A DNA stretch of 64,000 nt, taken from positions 936,580 to 1,000,579 of the forward strand of contig NZ_JAFMPK010000047.1 of the NCBI RefSeq assembly GCF_017349295.1. The letters run 5' to 3'. This DNA comes from Myceligenerans salitolerans. Lineage in GTDB: Bacteria; Actinomycetota; Actinomycetes; Actinomycetales; Cellulomonadaceae. Of this stretch, positions 26,964 to 35,828 are shown piece by piece (positions within the stretch are counted from its first letter, which is position 1; every line of letters starts with the position of its first letter). Both the position numbers and the translations under genes were made by a program. The notes beneath the pieces were generated by a model, which saw only the letters and a list, made by a program, of their open reading frames with translations, was not told where the DNA came from and did not search any database.

Positions 26964-27859
26964 ATGGACCGCTGGTCGTGGAACGACCTGCCCGAACCGG
27001 TGCGCCACGCCGTGCAAGCCCAGACCGGACCCGTGCTGCACACGGTCGAACCGGCAACGGGCCGCAACAGCATGTTCGCCGCCTCTCTCGCCACGAAGAA
27101 CCGGACGGTGTTCTGCAAGGGCGTGGCCGTCGGGACCAGCAGGCTCGTGCCCACCGGCACGAGATCCGCGTCAACCAGCGACTCCGGGAGGTCACGGTCG
27201 ACGTGCCCTGCCTGCTGTGGACCGTGGAGACGAATGGTTGGCTGCTGGCCGGGTACACCTACGTACCCGGCCGGCACGCCAACCTCACACCCGGCTCACC
27301 TCACATCCCGGCCGTCATCGACCTCGTCTCCCGACTGGCCGACGACCTCACCCCGAGCCCAGTACCCGACATGGCGTCGTTGGTGAAGAAATACGCCAGG
27401 TTCGCGGGCTGGAAACGGCTCGCCGACCAGCATGCCGACCTGCTCGACCCGTGGGAGAAGGACCACCTGGACCAGCTCGTGCAGGCCGACCGCGACATCA
27501 CCGACGTCCTAGAGGGCCGCAGTGTCGTTCACGGCGACGTGCACGAACTCAACCTCCTGGTCGCCGACGGCATCGCGAGCCTGGTCGACTGGGCCTGGGC
27601 ACGCACCGGACCCGCATGGGTCGACTCCGCACTCCTGACCATCCGGCTCATCGCCGCAGGCCACCCACCAGCCGACGCCGAACAGCTGACCGCCCCGACC
27701 TGGGGAATGCGACAACCCACCACCAGCACCACGGCAGTGGCAACCTTCGCCGCAGCCACCTACGGCATGTGGCGCAAACTCGCCGTCGAGCACCCCAGCC
27801 CCCACCGCAACGGGCCAGTCCACGCCGCGCGCCGATGGACCCAACACCGGATGAGCTGA
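26964..27859 (+). pseudogene. aminoglycoside-phosphotransferase-like kinase, frameshifted
   Basis: Ribosome binding site GAAGGAG and ATG 26964 begin a kinase-like N-terminus (MDRWSWNDLPEPVRHAVQ...NRTVFCKGVAV). Around 27130-27145 homology leaves this frame and continues in the -1 frame (DQQARAHRHEIRVNQRL...). That frame then carries the Brenner-type catalytic loop VVHGDVHELNLL, SLVDWAWA and the rest, to a stop at 27859. Removing two bases after the Val codon at about 27132 would restore one frame. No slippery heptamer is visible, so a mutation or sequencing error is more likely than programmed frameshifting. Confidence 0.7.
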
Positions 27860-28177
27860 CGGACGGACGCCCTGACGTGAGGCGCCCGGCACAAGAACGA
27901 CGGCGACGGCGCACCCCCGTTCTCAATGTTCAGAAAAATGGACACCGCAGCTCTCGAATGTGTCGCACGAACTTTTTCTGCCCGGCCATCTGCAAGAATC
28001 CGCGAGGCGCGTTCGAAATGATAAGCCCTGCTCCTCCCGGAAAGTGGTAGTTCATTCATCGCCCACCCATTGCGTTCCGGTTGACAGGGTGAAGAAGCGA
28101 CCTGATGCTCGTCGTGGTGAATCACGCAAACACGTGATCCACCGTAGTCTTGGCGAAGCTATTCGAAGGGAACGGTA
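27860..28177 (+). promoter_or_regulatory. intergenic region with a strong promoter and inverted repeat
   Basis: TTGACA (28081-28086), a 17-bp spacer and GATGCT (28104-28109) form a near-consensus promoter. Just downstream, GGTGAATCACG and CGTGATCCACC (28116-28143) form a 10/11 inverted repeat with a 6-nt loop. It could be an operator at the transcription start or a 5'-UTR hairpin. The upstream ~200 bp hold nothing recognisable. Confidence 0.55.
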
Positions 28178-28792
28178 ATGATGCGAGGATTCCGTGTGAT
28201 CCGGCGTTCCGGGATGGCCGTGATCTTGTCAGCCGGCCTGGTCGTCACCGGGGTGACGAGCGCGAACGCGCTCGCGATCCCTGGAAGCAGCGGCGCGGAA
28301 GTGGTCGGCGCCGCCACTGCGGACCCGGGACCTGCCGTCCCCGTGGACGCGCCGGCGTCCAGCACTTCGGCAGACCTCCCCGCCACCGGCCTGCTCGGCA
28401 CCGTGACCGGGCTCATCGAGAGCTTGGTCGACGCCGTCCTCGGTGTGCTCGGGGGCACCGGCCCGGCCGGGACGCCCTCGGGCGACGGAACCTGGTCTCC
28501 GAGCCACGACGAGGAGACCGCGATCATCCCCGTCTGCTCTGGTCCGACCGCAACCCTCGACTGGCTGTTCGTCAACTTTTCCGATCACGGGACCGATCTC
28601 GGTCATTTTCTGGCGGAGAACGGCGACCACATCGTGCGAATCGTCACGCTTTCCTCCGACCCCTACGAGACCCTCCAGTACCTGCTGACGCCATTCCTTC
28701 AGGCTCCGGTCTACGCCATCAACGACACGGTCTTCCACCAGACGGCCACTCTTGGCGACATTCTCGCGTTCTGCGAGTCGGCTCGCTCCTGA
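28178..28792 (+). CDS. secreted protein of unknown function
   Basis: 204 aa; ATG 28178 (a second ATG follows immediately) with GAAGGGAA upstream. A clear Sec signal peptide (about 1-34: basic n-region, AVILSAGLVVTGVTSA core, cleavage near NALA) is followed by an Ala/Pro/Ser-rich mature start. A more compact C-terminal domain has two cysteines (PVCSGP and AFCESA) that could form a disulfide. No family recognised. It lies about 100 bp upstream of the cholesterol-oxidase-like gene in the same orientation, so the two may be exported together. Confidence 0.6.
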   Translation: MMRGFRVIRRSGMAVILSAGLVVTGVTSANALAIPGSSGAEVVGAATADPGPAVPVDAPASSTSADLPATGLLGTVTGLIESLVDAVLGVLGGTGPAGTPSGDGTWSPSHDEETAIIPVCSGPTATLDWLFVNFSDHGTDLGHFLAENGDHIVRIVTLSSDPYETLQYLLTPFLQAPVYAINDTVFHQTATLGDILAFCESARS

Positions 28793-28889
28793 CGAGGCAT
28801 CCAGCTCGCTGAATCATGTGGCGGGGTGTGCCGGCTGGCGCACCTCGCCACGTGATAACCCGAAGAATCCCCGCGCGTGAAAGAGTCCC

Positions 28890-30608
28890 ATGAATTCAGC
28901 ACCCGACCACATGGCGACATCCCGGCCGGAGGGCCCGTCGCGTCGAGCAGTCATGACCGGCGCGGCCCTCGGCGCAGCCTGGATCCTCATCGGACGGGTG
29001 GACCGGGCCGAAGCCGTCGCCACCGACCTGCCTCCCGGCTTCCCTCCAGGCGTGGATCTGCACAAGGACGTCTTCAGGAACTGGGACACCACCATCACCA
29101 CCGACTCGCTGTGGACCAGCACGGTCGAGACCGCCGACGACGTCGTCGCCGTTGCGAACTGGGCGGCCACCGCGGGATATCGCGTTCGGCCGGTCGGGTT
29201 CAGCCACTCCTGGTCCCCGCTGGTCGTCGAGAACGGGACCACGGCGAACAAGAACGTCGTCCTGATCGACACCAGCAAACTGGCAGCGATGAGCATGGAC
29301 ACCACCGAGCGCGTGCGAGTACAGGCCGGCGCGAGCATGGAGAGCCTGCTGAACTTCCTCTCGGCGCACGACCGGTGCCTCATCGGCGCCCCCGCTCCCG
29401 GTGACGTCTCCGTGGCCGGGGTGCTCGCGGTCAGCGGCCACGGGACCAACCTCCCTGCCGAGGGCGAGACGGCTCCGCCGGGTGCGACCTACGGAACGGT
29501 CAGCAACACCGTCGTCGAGCTGACCGTGGTGGTCTGGGACGACGTCCGGGACTCCTTCGTCGTCCGCACCTTTCACCGCTCCGATCCGCAGATCGCTCCC
29601 CTGCTGGTCAACCTCGGCAGGGCCATGATTCTCGAGGCGGTGCTGCAGACGGTTCCGAACTACCACCTGCGATGCCGGAACTCGACCTCGGCCTCCTACC
29701 GGGAGCTGTTCGCGCCACCGGGCGAGGCCGGAGACGGTTCGTTGAGCGCCCTCGTGGAGCGCCATGGGCGCGTCGGGCTGATCTGGTTCGCCATGACGGA
29801 GTTCCCCTGGGTCCAGACCTGGGACGTCACGGAGAGACGGCCCCTGCTGAGCCGCCCGGTGTACGCGCCGTACAACTACCCTTTCGCCGACAACCTGCCC
29901 GACAGTGTCGCCTTCCTGATCGCGGAGATCACCAAGGGCGCGTGGCACCTGACCCCCACGGCCACGAACGCTCAGCTGACCGCGGCCGCCACCGGGCTGG
30001 TCGCCGCCCGTGCCACCGACATGTGGGGCGAGGCCAAGAACTTCATCCACTTCGTCAGACCCACGACGCTGAGGGTCTCTGCCGGCAGCCATGTCGTCAT
30101 CACTCGTCGCGATCTGCTCCAGCACGTCGTCCATGGCTTCACGGACCACTACCTGAAGCTCATCGACGAGTTCCGCCGCGAGGGTGACTACCCGGCGAAC
30201 AACACCTGCGAGATCCGGGTGACCGGGCTGGACCGCCCGGAAGACATCGGCGTCCCGGGAGCTGCAACCGCCACGCTGTCTGCGGTCTCCCCGGTCGAGG
30301 GACGCCCCGAACTGGATACGGCCGTCTGGCTCGATGTGCTGAATCTGCCCGGCAGTCCTCGTACCAACGAGCTGTTCATGCGGCTCGAGGCCTGGTTCCA
30401 TGAACTCCCGCCCGAACTCGGCGTGGCCCGCCCCGAATGGGCGAAGCGGTTTGCCACCTCCCTCGACGGCTCCTGGACCGACACCGAAACGCTCCGAACG
30501 ACGATCCCCGGCACCCTCACGGGATGGGACGAGGCGCTGGCCGCCTTGGACCGTTGGGACCCCCACGGCATCTTCCGCGCCGAAGTGCACGATCGCCTCA
30601 TGCCCTGA
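28890..30608 (+). CDS. secreted cholesterol oxidase-like flavoprotein (VAO/PCMH fold, type II)
   Basis: 572 aa. A twin-arginine signal is visible (SRRAVMTGAALGAAWILIG). The mature protein starts like Brevibacterium-type covalent-FAD cholesterol oxidase (PPGFPPGVDLHKDVFRNWD). The FAD-linking histidine is probably His106 in GFSHSWSP. Active-site Glu441 and Arg443 in CEIRVTGLD match the ExR pair of that enzyme. The FAD-binding PCMH half comes first and the substrate-binding cap second. It would oxidise cholesterol or another sterol/alcohol with O2, giving H2O2, outside the cell. The exact substrate is not proven; other VAO-family alcohol oxidases remain possible. Confidence 0.72.
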   Translation: MNSAPDHMATSRPEGPSRRAVMTGAALGAAWILIGRVDRAEAVATDLPPGFPPGVDLHKDVFRNWDTTITTDSLWTSTVETADDVVAVANWAATAGYRVRPVGFSHSWSPLVVENGTTANKNVVLIDTSKLAAMSMDTTERVRVQAGASMESLLNFLSAHDRCLIGAPAPGDVSVAGVLAVSGHGTNLPAEGETAPPGATYGTVSNTVVELTVVVWDDVRDSFVVRTFHRSDPQIAPLLVNLGRAMILEAVLQTVPNYHLRCRNSTSASYRELFAPPGEAGDGSLSALVERHGRVGLIWFAMTEFPWVQTWDVTERRPLLSRPVYAPYNYPFADNLPDSVAFLIAEITKGAWHLTPTATNAQLTAAATGLVAARATDMWGEAKNFIHFVRPTTLRVSAGSHVVITRRDLLQHVVHGFTDHYLKLIDEFRREGDYPANNTCEIRVTGLDRPEDIGVPGAATATLSAVSPVEGRPELDTAVWLDVLNLPGSPRTNELFMRLEAWFHELPPELGVARPEWAKRFATSLDGSWTDTETLRTTIPGTLTGWDEALAALDRWDPHGIFRAEVHDRLMP

Positions 30609-30624
30609 CCGCCGCCCGTACGCG

Positions 30625-31227
30625 TCATTCCCGCTGCGGTCGCCGCACCCCGGACGTCCCGGTCACGATCGCCGTCTCCGGCAGCACGAAGCAGCGGCGG
30701 CACAGTGCCTCGTACGTGAACGTGCCGTCGTCCGGCAGCGGCTCGGAGGCGCCCAGGGGTTCGAGGAACGGCACACCCTCACTCAGCACCTGCGTGAACG
30801 CCGCGTGGAGGTCCTGGCAGCGGTCGCAGACGGCGCGCCGGTAGCGCACGTCCGTCGGCCCGAGCTCCAGCAGCGCACGCACGGTGGCGAACAGCTCGCC
30901 CCGGTGGTCGAGGTCGATGCCGCAGGCGAGCACCCGCGTGCCGCGCAGCACGAGCTCCTCGACGACGCGCACGTCGGTGGGCGTGAACATGTGGACCTCG
31001 TCGATCGCGACGACGTCGTCGGTGGTGTGCAGCAGTGGTTCGAGGGTCTCCAGCTTGACGGTCGGCACGGAAGCCCCTGTCCGGGAGACGATGCGCGCGT
31101 CGCGCACGTGCCGGGCCGACTGCACGACGGCGCAGCTCAGCCGTGAGTACGCCAGCGGCGCCATCTGCGCGATGAGGTCGAGCGACTTGCCGGACTTCAT
31201 CGGGCCGAGGACCAGCGACAGCTCCAC
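30625..31227 (-). CDS. tdk: type II thymidine kinase
   Basis: 200 aa, GTG start with GGGAG upstream. Walker A GPMKSGKS begins at residue 8 and the Walker B-like AIDEVHMF lies near 95. The lasso region has two zinc-binding CxxC pairs (VCDRCQ and LCRRCF) and the conserved YRRAVCDRC/YEALCRRC contacts. It phosphorylates thymidine (and deoxyuridine) for salvage. It converges on the cholesterol-oxidase-like gene with only 16 bp between them. Confidence 0.85.
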   Translation of the reverse strand: MELSLVLGPMKSGKSLDLIAQMAPLAYSRLSCAVVQSARHVRDARIVSRTGASVPTVKLETLEPLLHTTDDVVAIDEVHMFTPTDVRVVEELVLRGTRVLACGIDLDHRGELFATVRALLELGPTDVRYRRAVCDRCQDLHAAFTQVLSEGVPFLEPLGASEPLPDDGTFTYEALCRRCFVLPETAIVTGTSGVRRPQRE

Positions 31228-31343
31228 CGATACATCTCCCCGCCGTCCACGGCAGGCCGGTCCCTGCCGGACAGAACCCTAACCCCGGGCGGGGCCCGTC
31301 CGATCGGCGCCGGAGCGCCCCGCCCACCGGCTCTCCGGGCGTG

Positions 31344-32147
31344 CTAGCCCGGGACACGACGTGCCAGCAGAAACCCGGCGCCGACGACGGCCAGTGCGAC
31401 GCCCATCACGAGGGCGTCCGCGACGACGCTGCCGGCGGTCGCCGGCAGGAAGTTGTTGGCGAGGTGGAATCCGGCATGAACCCCTACCGCCGCGCCCGTC
31501 CCCCCGGTGCGCAGGCGTGCGGCCCCGCACGCGAATCCGAGCAGGATCGCCATGGTCACATAGGCGGCATGATCGAGCACCGTCTCCTGCCCTCCCTGGG
31601 AGAAGATGTGCAGCAGGCCGAAGGCCACCGACGTCACGACGAGCACCGTCCCTGGCGACCACCGGTCGCGCAGCACGTCGGTCACGTGGCCGCGCCAGAT
31701 CAGTTCCTCGGGAAACGCCTGGTAGACGAGAGCCTGCACGACCACGGCGCCCACGACGGCGACGACGGGGAGCCCACCGAGATCGGCGTCGGACCACGTG
31801 TGGAACTCCATCGCGCCGAGTGCCACGGCGACGAGCCGGACGGCCGTCAGCCCACCCGCGATCGCGAGGGCACCGACGAGGAAGCGCAACGCTCCCGCGC
31901 GGGACCACGTGAGGCCCGCGGCGACGACCGGGCGGTGCATGAGGCGGCGCCAGCCGACGACGAGCGCCACGACGATCACGCAGGACAGCACCTGGAAGCC
32001 TGCCTGCAGGCCGACAGCGGCACCGGGCGGGAGCCCGGAACCGGCCCCGTCCAACACGCCGAGAAACGGCAGGGACGCGAGGAGCGGACCGGCGAACATG
32101 ACAAGAACGGCAAGGAGAAGCACCCACGCAGGGTGAAGAGTTCGCAT
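31344..32147 (-). CDS. CPBP family intramembrane metalloprotease
   Basis: 267 aa, ATG start. About seven or eight hydrophobic helices. The CPBP/Abi motifs are complete: FPEELIWRG (EExxxR), FGLLH (FxxxH) and HAGFHLANN (HxxxN). Family members cleave CAAX proteins in eukaryotes and are linked to bacteriocin self-immunity or regulated proteolysis in bacteria. Which applies here is unknown. A TAGCTT box 8 nt before the ATG suggests a leaderless start. It is divergent from the membrane LuxR gene. Confidence 0.82.
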   Translation of the reverse strand: MRTLHPAWVLLLAVLVMFAGPLLASLPFLGVLDGAGSGLPPGAAVGLQAGFQVLSCVIVVALVVGWRRLMHRPVVAAGLTWSRAGALRFLVGALAIAGGLTAVRLVAVALGAMEFHTWSDADLGGLPVVAVVGAVVVQALVYQAFPEELIWRGHVTDVLRDRWSPGTVLVVTSVAFGLLHIFSQGGQETVLDHAAYVTMAILLGFACGAARLRTGGTGAAVGVHAGFHLANNFLPATAGSVVADALVMGVALAVVGAGFLLARRVPG

Positions 32148-32189
32148 GGCTCAGGAAGCTACGAGACCCGCGCCCGCCGGCACATCCAT

Positions 32190-32221
32190 CCGAAGTCATG
32201 AGTGCACGACCATGACTTCGG
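32190..32221. promoter_or_regulatory. perfect inverted repeat between CPBP and LuxR genes
   Basis: CCGAAGTCATG-N10-CATGACTTCGG: two perfect 11-bp arms 21 bp apart centre to centre, i.e. on the same DNA face. It sits 43 bp upstream of the CPBP gene and 45 bp before the LuxR start, so it can control both. The adjacent LuxR protein is the obvious candidate binder (inference). Confidence 0.6.
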
Positions 32222-32265
32222 TCACGGGTGGACCACCGGGGACAGCACCTGGCATCGTGTGCCGC

Positions 32266-33171
32266 ATGCCCGGGATGCCCTACCTGCTGCACGCGCCAGG
32301 GCGACCCGTGGCGTTCACCGTGGTGCTGTGGGCCGTCGTCGCGTTCGCGACCGTCTCGCTCGTCGTCGCGGGCCCGCACCGGATCGCCGCCGGAGGCCTG
32401 GGCACGGTGGGCGTCGCCCTGGCGGTGGCCAACGTCGCCGCGGTCGTCGTCCTGTGGGGCCTGCTGCCGTGGGACTCGTCACCACGGGCACGGGCCCTGG
32501 CACCCGCACTCGTCGCCGCCACCATGTTCCTCGGTCTCACCTCCGTCGCGTACGTGCAGCTCGCGCTGCTCGTGGTCGGGCTCGCCGGTGTGGCACGAGC
32601 TTGGGGCACGGGTCTCGCCGTCGGCGGCGTCGCTGCGCTCGTCGTGGCGCTCGGGGCCACACAGGCAGCCCTCACGCCCGACGAGCCGCTGCGGACGGTC
32701 GGCCAGATGGGGGCGCTGGCGTTCGGCGGTGCTCTCGCGCTCGGACTGACCGGTGCGTCCGCGCCGACCCGAGAGCCGTCATCGCCGCCGTCGCTGTCGT
32801 CGCCCCCGCCGACGTCGCCCTGGCCCTCGCCGGCGTCGCCCCCGCCCCCGCCGGCGTCGCCGCCCTCACCTCCGCCCCCGTCGTCCTCGCCGCCGCCGTC
32901 CCCGCCGTCGGAAAGCCGCTCGCCGAACGACGGCGCCTCGGCCGTCGAACCCCCGACCCGCTCCGGATCCCTCGGGTTCCCCGGCGAAGACCTCCTCACG
33001 CGACGCGAGCGTGAGGTCGCACGCCTCGTCGGCCTCGGGCACACCAACGGTGAGATCTCCGCGACCCTCCACCTCACCGAGGGCACCGTCAAGAACCACG
33101 TCTCCAGCGCCCTGCGCAAGCTCGGACTGCGCGACCGGACGCAGCTTGCGCTGCGAGTGGTCCGACGGTGA
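32266..33171 (+). CDS. membrane-tethered LuxR-type transcription regulator
   Basis: 301 aa if ATG 32266 is used; ATG 32212 is an alternative, and no ribosome binding site decides. The N-terminal ~165 residues form about six transmembrane helices. A ~50-residue, strongly Pro/Ser-rich linker follows (about 170-225). The C-terminus is a complete LuxR/GerE helix-turn-helix (LLTRREREVARLVGLGHTN...GTVKNHVSSALRKLGL). No kinase or receiver domain is visible. This suggests a one-component membrane regulator that either binds DNA while tethered or is released by cleavage. The divergent CPBP protease gene makes cleavage an attractive but unproven idea. Confidence 0.65.
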   Translation: MPGMPYLLHAPGRPVAFTVVLWAVVAFATVSLVVAGPHRIAAGGLGTVGVALAVANVAAVVVLWGLLPWDSSPRARALAPALVAATMFLGLTSVAYVQLALLVVGLAGVARAWGTGLAVGGVAALVVALGATQAALTPDEPLRTVGQMGALAFGGALALGLTGASAPTREPSSPPSLSSPPPTSPWPSPASPPPPPASPPSPPPPSSSPPPSPPSESRSPNDGASAVEPPTRSGSLGFPGEDLLTRREREVARLVGLGHTNGEISATLHLTEGTVKNHVSSALRKLGLRDRTQLALRVVRR

Positions 33172-33222
33172 CACCGCCGATCCGGGAGGCGACATCCCCG
33201 CACTCCGGCCTACGGTCGGTGC

Positions 33223-33906
33223 GTGCACCCGGACGAGGACCTGGCCCGCAACAAGCCGGCGCAACAACTGCTGCGCTGGCGACGGAGGTACGTGCGCCGG
33301 CACCCGCTGCGTGTTCTCAAGGGCCTCGTCGACGGCGTCCCCGACGACGAGTACCGCCGCATCACGCAAGGCATCCGTGGCGAGCGGGCCGTCGCCCGGG
33401 AACTCCGTGCCTTCCTGGGACGACATCCGAGGTGGAGGGTCCTGCACTCGATCGTGACGAGCGCGGCGGGCACCGATCTCGACCACCTCGTCATCGGGCC
33501 ACCGGGCGTGTACACCATCAACACCAAGCACTGGAGCGGGCGCCGGATCACCGGCCGCCGGGAGACCGTCCGGACGAGCCGCACGGACGGGAGCGCCCGC
33601 CACGGTGAGGTGAGAACGCTCCGGTCGGCCCGCCACGAGAGCGACAAGGTGAGCGTGGCACTGTCCACGGCGGTGGGCCTGACGGTGTCGGCCCGGCCGG
33701 TCGTCACCTTCGTCGATCCGGCGGAGGTGCGTGACGAACTGTCCGCCGACGGCGTCCGGCTGCTCGCGCTCGACACGTTCCAGTCGTGGTTCGACGCTCA
33801 GGACGCGAGCCCGGGAAACTTCACGGGCGACGAGGTCGCGGCCCTCTACCAGGCCGCCAGGCACCCCGCCACGTGGCTCGCAGCACAGCGCACGCGCCGC
33901 GCCTGA
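33223..33906 (+). CDS. NERD domain nuclease-related protein
   Basis: 227 aa, GTG start 6 nt after TACGGT (leaderless). An N-terminal basic helix is followed by the NERD core: GIRGERAVARELRAFL and TDLDHLVIGPPGVYTINTKHW. The Asp and the Lys of TKHW occupy the PD-(D/E)xK-like metal and catalytic positions. The C-terminal part has no recognised domain. NERD proteins are thought to act on DNA, but the role here is unknown. It follows the LuxR gene by ~50 bp. Confidence 0.75.
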   Translation: MHPDEDLARNKPAQQLLRWRRRYVRRHPLRVLKGLVDGVPDDEYRRITQGIRGERAVARELRAFLGRHPRWRVLHSIVTSAAGTDLDHLVIGPPGVYTINTKHWSGRRITGRRETVRTSRTDGSARHGEVRTLRSARHESDKVSVALSTAVGLTVSARPVVTFVDPAEVRDELSADGVRLLALDTFQSWFDAQDASPGNFTGDEVAALYQAARHPATWLAAQRTRRA

Positions 33907-34040
33907 TCGGCGGAGCGCCTGCCGGGGCCGCGCGGTGTAACCTCGCAGCAGCGTCGCGTGCCGGTGGCAGGCCGTGTCAGGCATGGAGGCGCCGGACCGA
34001 GAGGACACGACGTGCACGTCGCCCTTTCGACCCCTGCCAC

Positions 34041-34511
34041 GTGAGCGGGGGCGACACGACCAGGCTCGTCGCCTGGGCCGACGAGATGCGCCGGGTGCAC
34101 GGTCGCCTGCGCGAGGCGCTCGCGGTGACCCGCGCCGCGGTGTCCGACGGCGTTCCCGCACCGACCGCCACCCGTGAGCTGCTGCTGTTCTGCCACGGCT
34201 TCTGCACGGCCCTGGCGGGGCACCACGAGGGCGAGGACCATGACCTCTTCCCCGCGATCACCGCACGGCACCCGGAGCTGGCCGAAACGGTGGGAAAGCT
34301 GACGCAGGACCACTCGATGATCGCGTACCTGCTGACGGCCCTCCGGGCGGCCGTCGACCGGGCGGCGCCTCCCGAGGATCTCGACCGGCATCTGGAGGGT
34401 GTCGCCGCCATCATGGAGTCGCACTTCCGCTACGAGGAGCGCGTCCTCCTACCGGTCCTGGAGACCCTCGACCTGGACGCCGATCCTCGGACCGCCCTCG
34501 GACCGCTGTGA
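34041..34511 (+). CDS. hemerythrin-like HHE domain protein
   Basis: 156 aa from GTG 34041 (start uncertain, no good ribosome binding site). A four-helix bundle carries the iron ligands: MRRVHGRLREAL, HHEGEDHDLFP, DHSMIAYLL and HFRYEERVLLPVL. Such proteins bind a di-iron centre and O2 or NO, or sense redox state. It has no fused signalling domain. It is convergent with the endonuclease gene. Confidence 0.78.
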   Translation: MSGGDTTRLVAWADEMRRVHGRLREALAVTRAAVSDGVPAPTATRELLLFCHGFCTALAGHHEGEDHDLFPAITARHPELAETVGKLTQDHSMIAYLLTALRAAVDRAAPPEDLDRHLEGVAAIMESHFRYEERVLLPVLETLDLDADPRTALGPL

Positions 34512-34535
34512 GCGGCCGCGGGCGTGGAGGCCGCC

Positions 34536-35699
34536 CTACCAGATCCGTTCGGCCCACTCGGGGTGGTCGATGAACGGGTTCCGGTTCCCCTGCCAGTCGG
34601 TGTAGATGATCTCGTTGCGGCTGCGCTCGCCGGCCGAGACCGGGTCGGACGCATGCCAGTCGAGGAGTACGGAGATCCGCCCGTGCCAGGGCACCGAACC
34701 GTTGCCGGCCGTGTCGTTCAGCTCGAGGTCCGGGGCGTCGCTGCCGTCGTACCGCACGGCCATGTAGAAGAGCATCCGGGCGACGTCGCCCTTGACACGG
34801 TCCGGCGGCTCGAACGAGTTGGAGTCGGTGTAGCAGCCACCACAGTTCGTCACCGAGGCCCCGCCCTCGTCGAAGTCCTTGTTGCCGCGGGTGGAGTTCA
34901 CCTGGACGTCGCTCGGCCGCAGGTGGTGCAGGTCCGTGCCGGCGCCGGCGGACGTGCCGAAGTCGCCGTGGCTCTTGGCCCAGGTGTGCTCACGGTTCCA
35001 GTCGCCGACGTCGCCACCGTTGTCGTACTCGGAGACGGAGCGGCCCGTGTACAGCTCGATGACGTTGCCCGGGGCGTCCGGGTCCTCGTCGGTCTCCCGC
35101 AGGGCGGTCCAGACGGTCGAATAGCTCAGTTCGGTGTGGTCGTCGATGATCCCGTGCAGGGCGGCCTTCAGGGCAGCCCCGGTCAGGCCGTCGGCGGCGT
35201 CGTAGTACCCGGCAGGCTCGTCCCCGCCCGGATCGGCACCACCGCCGCCGTCGCCTCCCCCGTGGACGACGGCGAACTGGCTACCGCTCTTGAGCCCCGG
35301 ACGGGAGAAGTACGCCGTCAGCGTTCCGGTCACGTCCAGGAGCTGTCCCATGCGGTCCGGGTTCGACGCGAGGCCGAACTCGGCGCGGAAGCCGCTCGGG
35401 ATCTGCACGTAGAGCATGTCTCCCGTGTCGGTCTCCCCGGGTGCGTCGGCCAGTGCCAGCGCGTAGTCCGTCGGGAACCCGGTGGTGACCACGCTGTCGG
35501 AGGCGACGGGCTGCCCGACGACGTAGCCGCGCACCGTCGCGGTCGAACCGTCCTGAGTGGCGCGTGCCTGGGTGACATCCATCGACGTGGCAGCGTTGCT
35601 CGGCGGTGCGGAGCTCAGGGGCACCAGCCCTGCGAGCACCAGGGAGAAGGAGAGGGCCAGGACCGTGGACAGGGCTGAGCGCCCTCGCAGCTGCCGCAT
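34536..35699 (-). CDS. secreted endonuclease I (NucM/EndA type) with N-terminal OB-like domain
   Basis: 387 aa from ATG 35699 (AGGGTGAAAAGC upstream). The signal peptide (about 1-33) ends near SSAPPSNA. An OB-fold-like domain (about 40-130, VTQARATQDGSTATVRGYVVG...LLDVTGTLTAYFSRPGL) is followed by a Gly/Asp linker and the endonuclease I domain. That domain has the beta-beta-alpha-metal motif NREHTWAKSHGDFG and DLHHLRPSDVQVNSTRGN. Two cysteines in NCGGCY may bind metal or form a disulfide. It would degrade extracellular DNA for nutrients or competition. Confidence 0.87.
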   Translation of the reverse strand: MRQLRGRSALSTVLALSFSLVLAGLVPLSSAPPSNAATSMDVTQARATQDGSTATVRGYVVGQPVASDSVVTTGFPTDYALALADAPGETDTGDMLYVQIPSGFRAEFGLASNPDRMGQLLDVTGTLTAYFSRPGLKSGSQFAVVHGGGDGGGGADPGGDEPAGYYDAADGLTGAALKAALHGIIDDHTELSYSTVWTALRETDEDPDAPGNVIELYTGRSVSEYDNGGDVGDWNREHTWAKSHGDFGTSAGAGTDLHHLRPSDVQVNSTRGNKDFDEGGASVTNCGGCYTDSNSFEPPDRVKGDVARMLFYMAVRYDGSDAPDLELNDTAGNGSVPWHGRISVLLDWHASDPVSAGERSRNEIIYTDWQGNRNPFIDHPEWAERIW

Positions 35700-35805
35700 G
35701 CTTTTCACCCTATCCGGGTGAGATGGCTCTGTTGTGACGCGTTCGTTAACTTTTCTTGGCATCCAGCGCGCCGGCGCGCCCCGCCTGCGGAAGGGCACGC
35801 GAGAC

Positions 35806-35826
35806 GGCCCGCCTGCGCAGCGGGCC
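35806..35826 (-). terminator. probable glnE terminator
   Basis: A 7-bp GC stem (GGCCCGC/GCGGGCC) with a 7-nt loop immediately follows the glnE stop on the minus strand. Confidence 0.5.
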
Positions 35827-35828
35827 CG

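Noticed and set aside
27125-27150. Programmed -1 frameshift in the phosphotransferase
   Set aside because: No X-XXY-YYZ slippery sequence and no following strong stem-loop at the right spacing; a mutation or assembly error is simpler.
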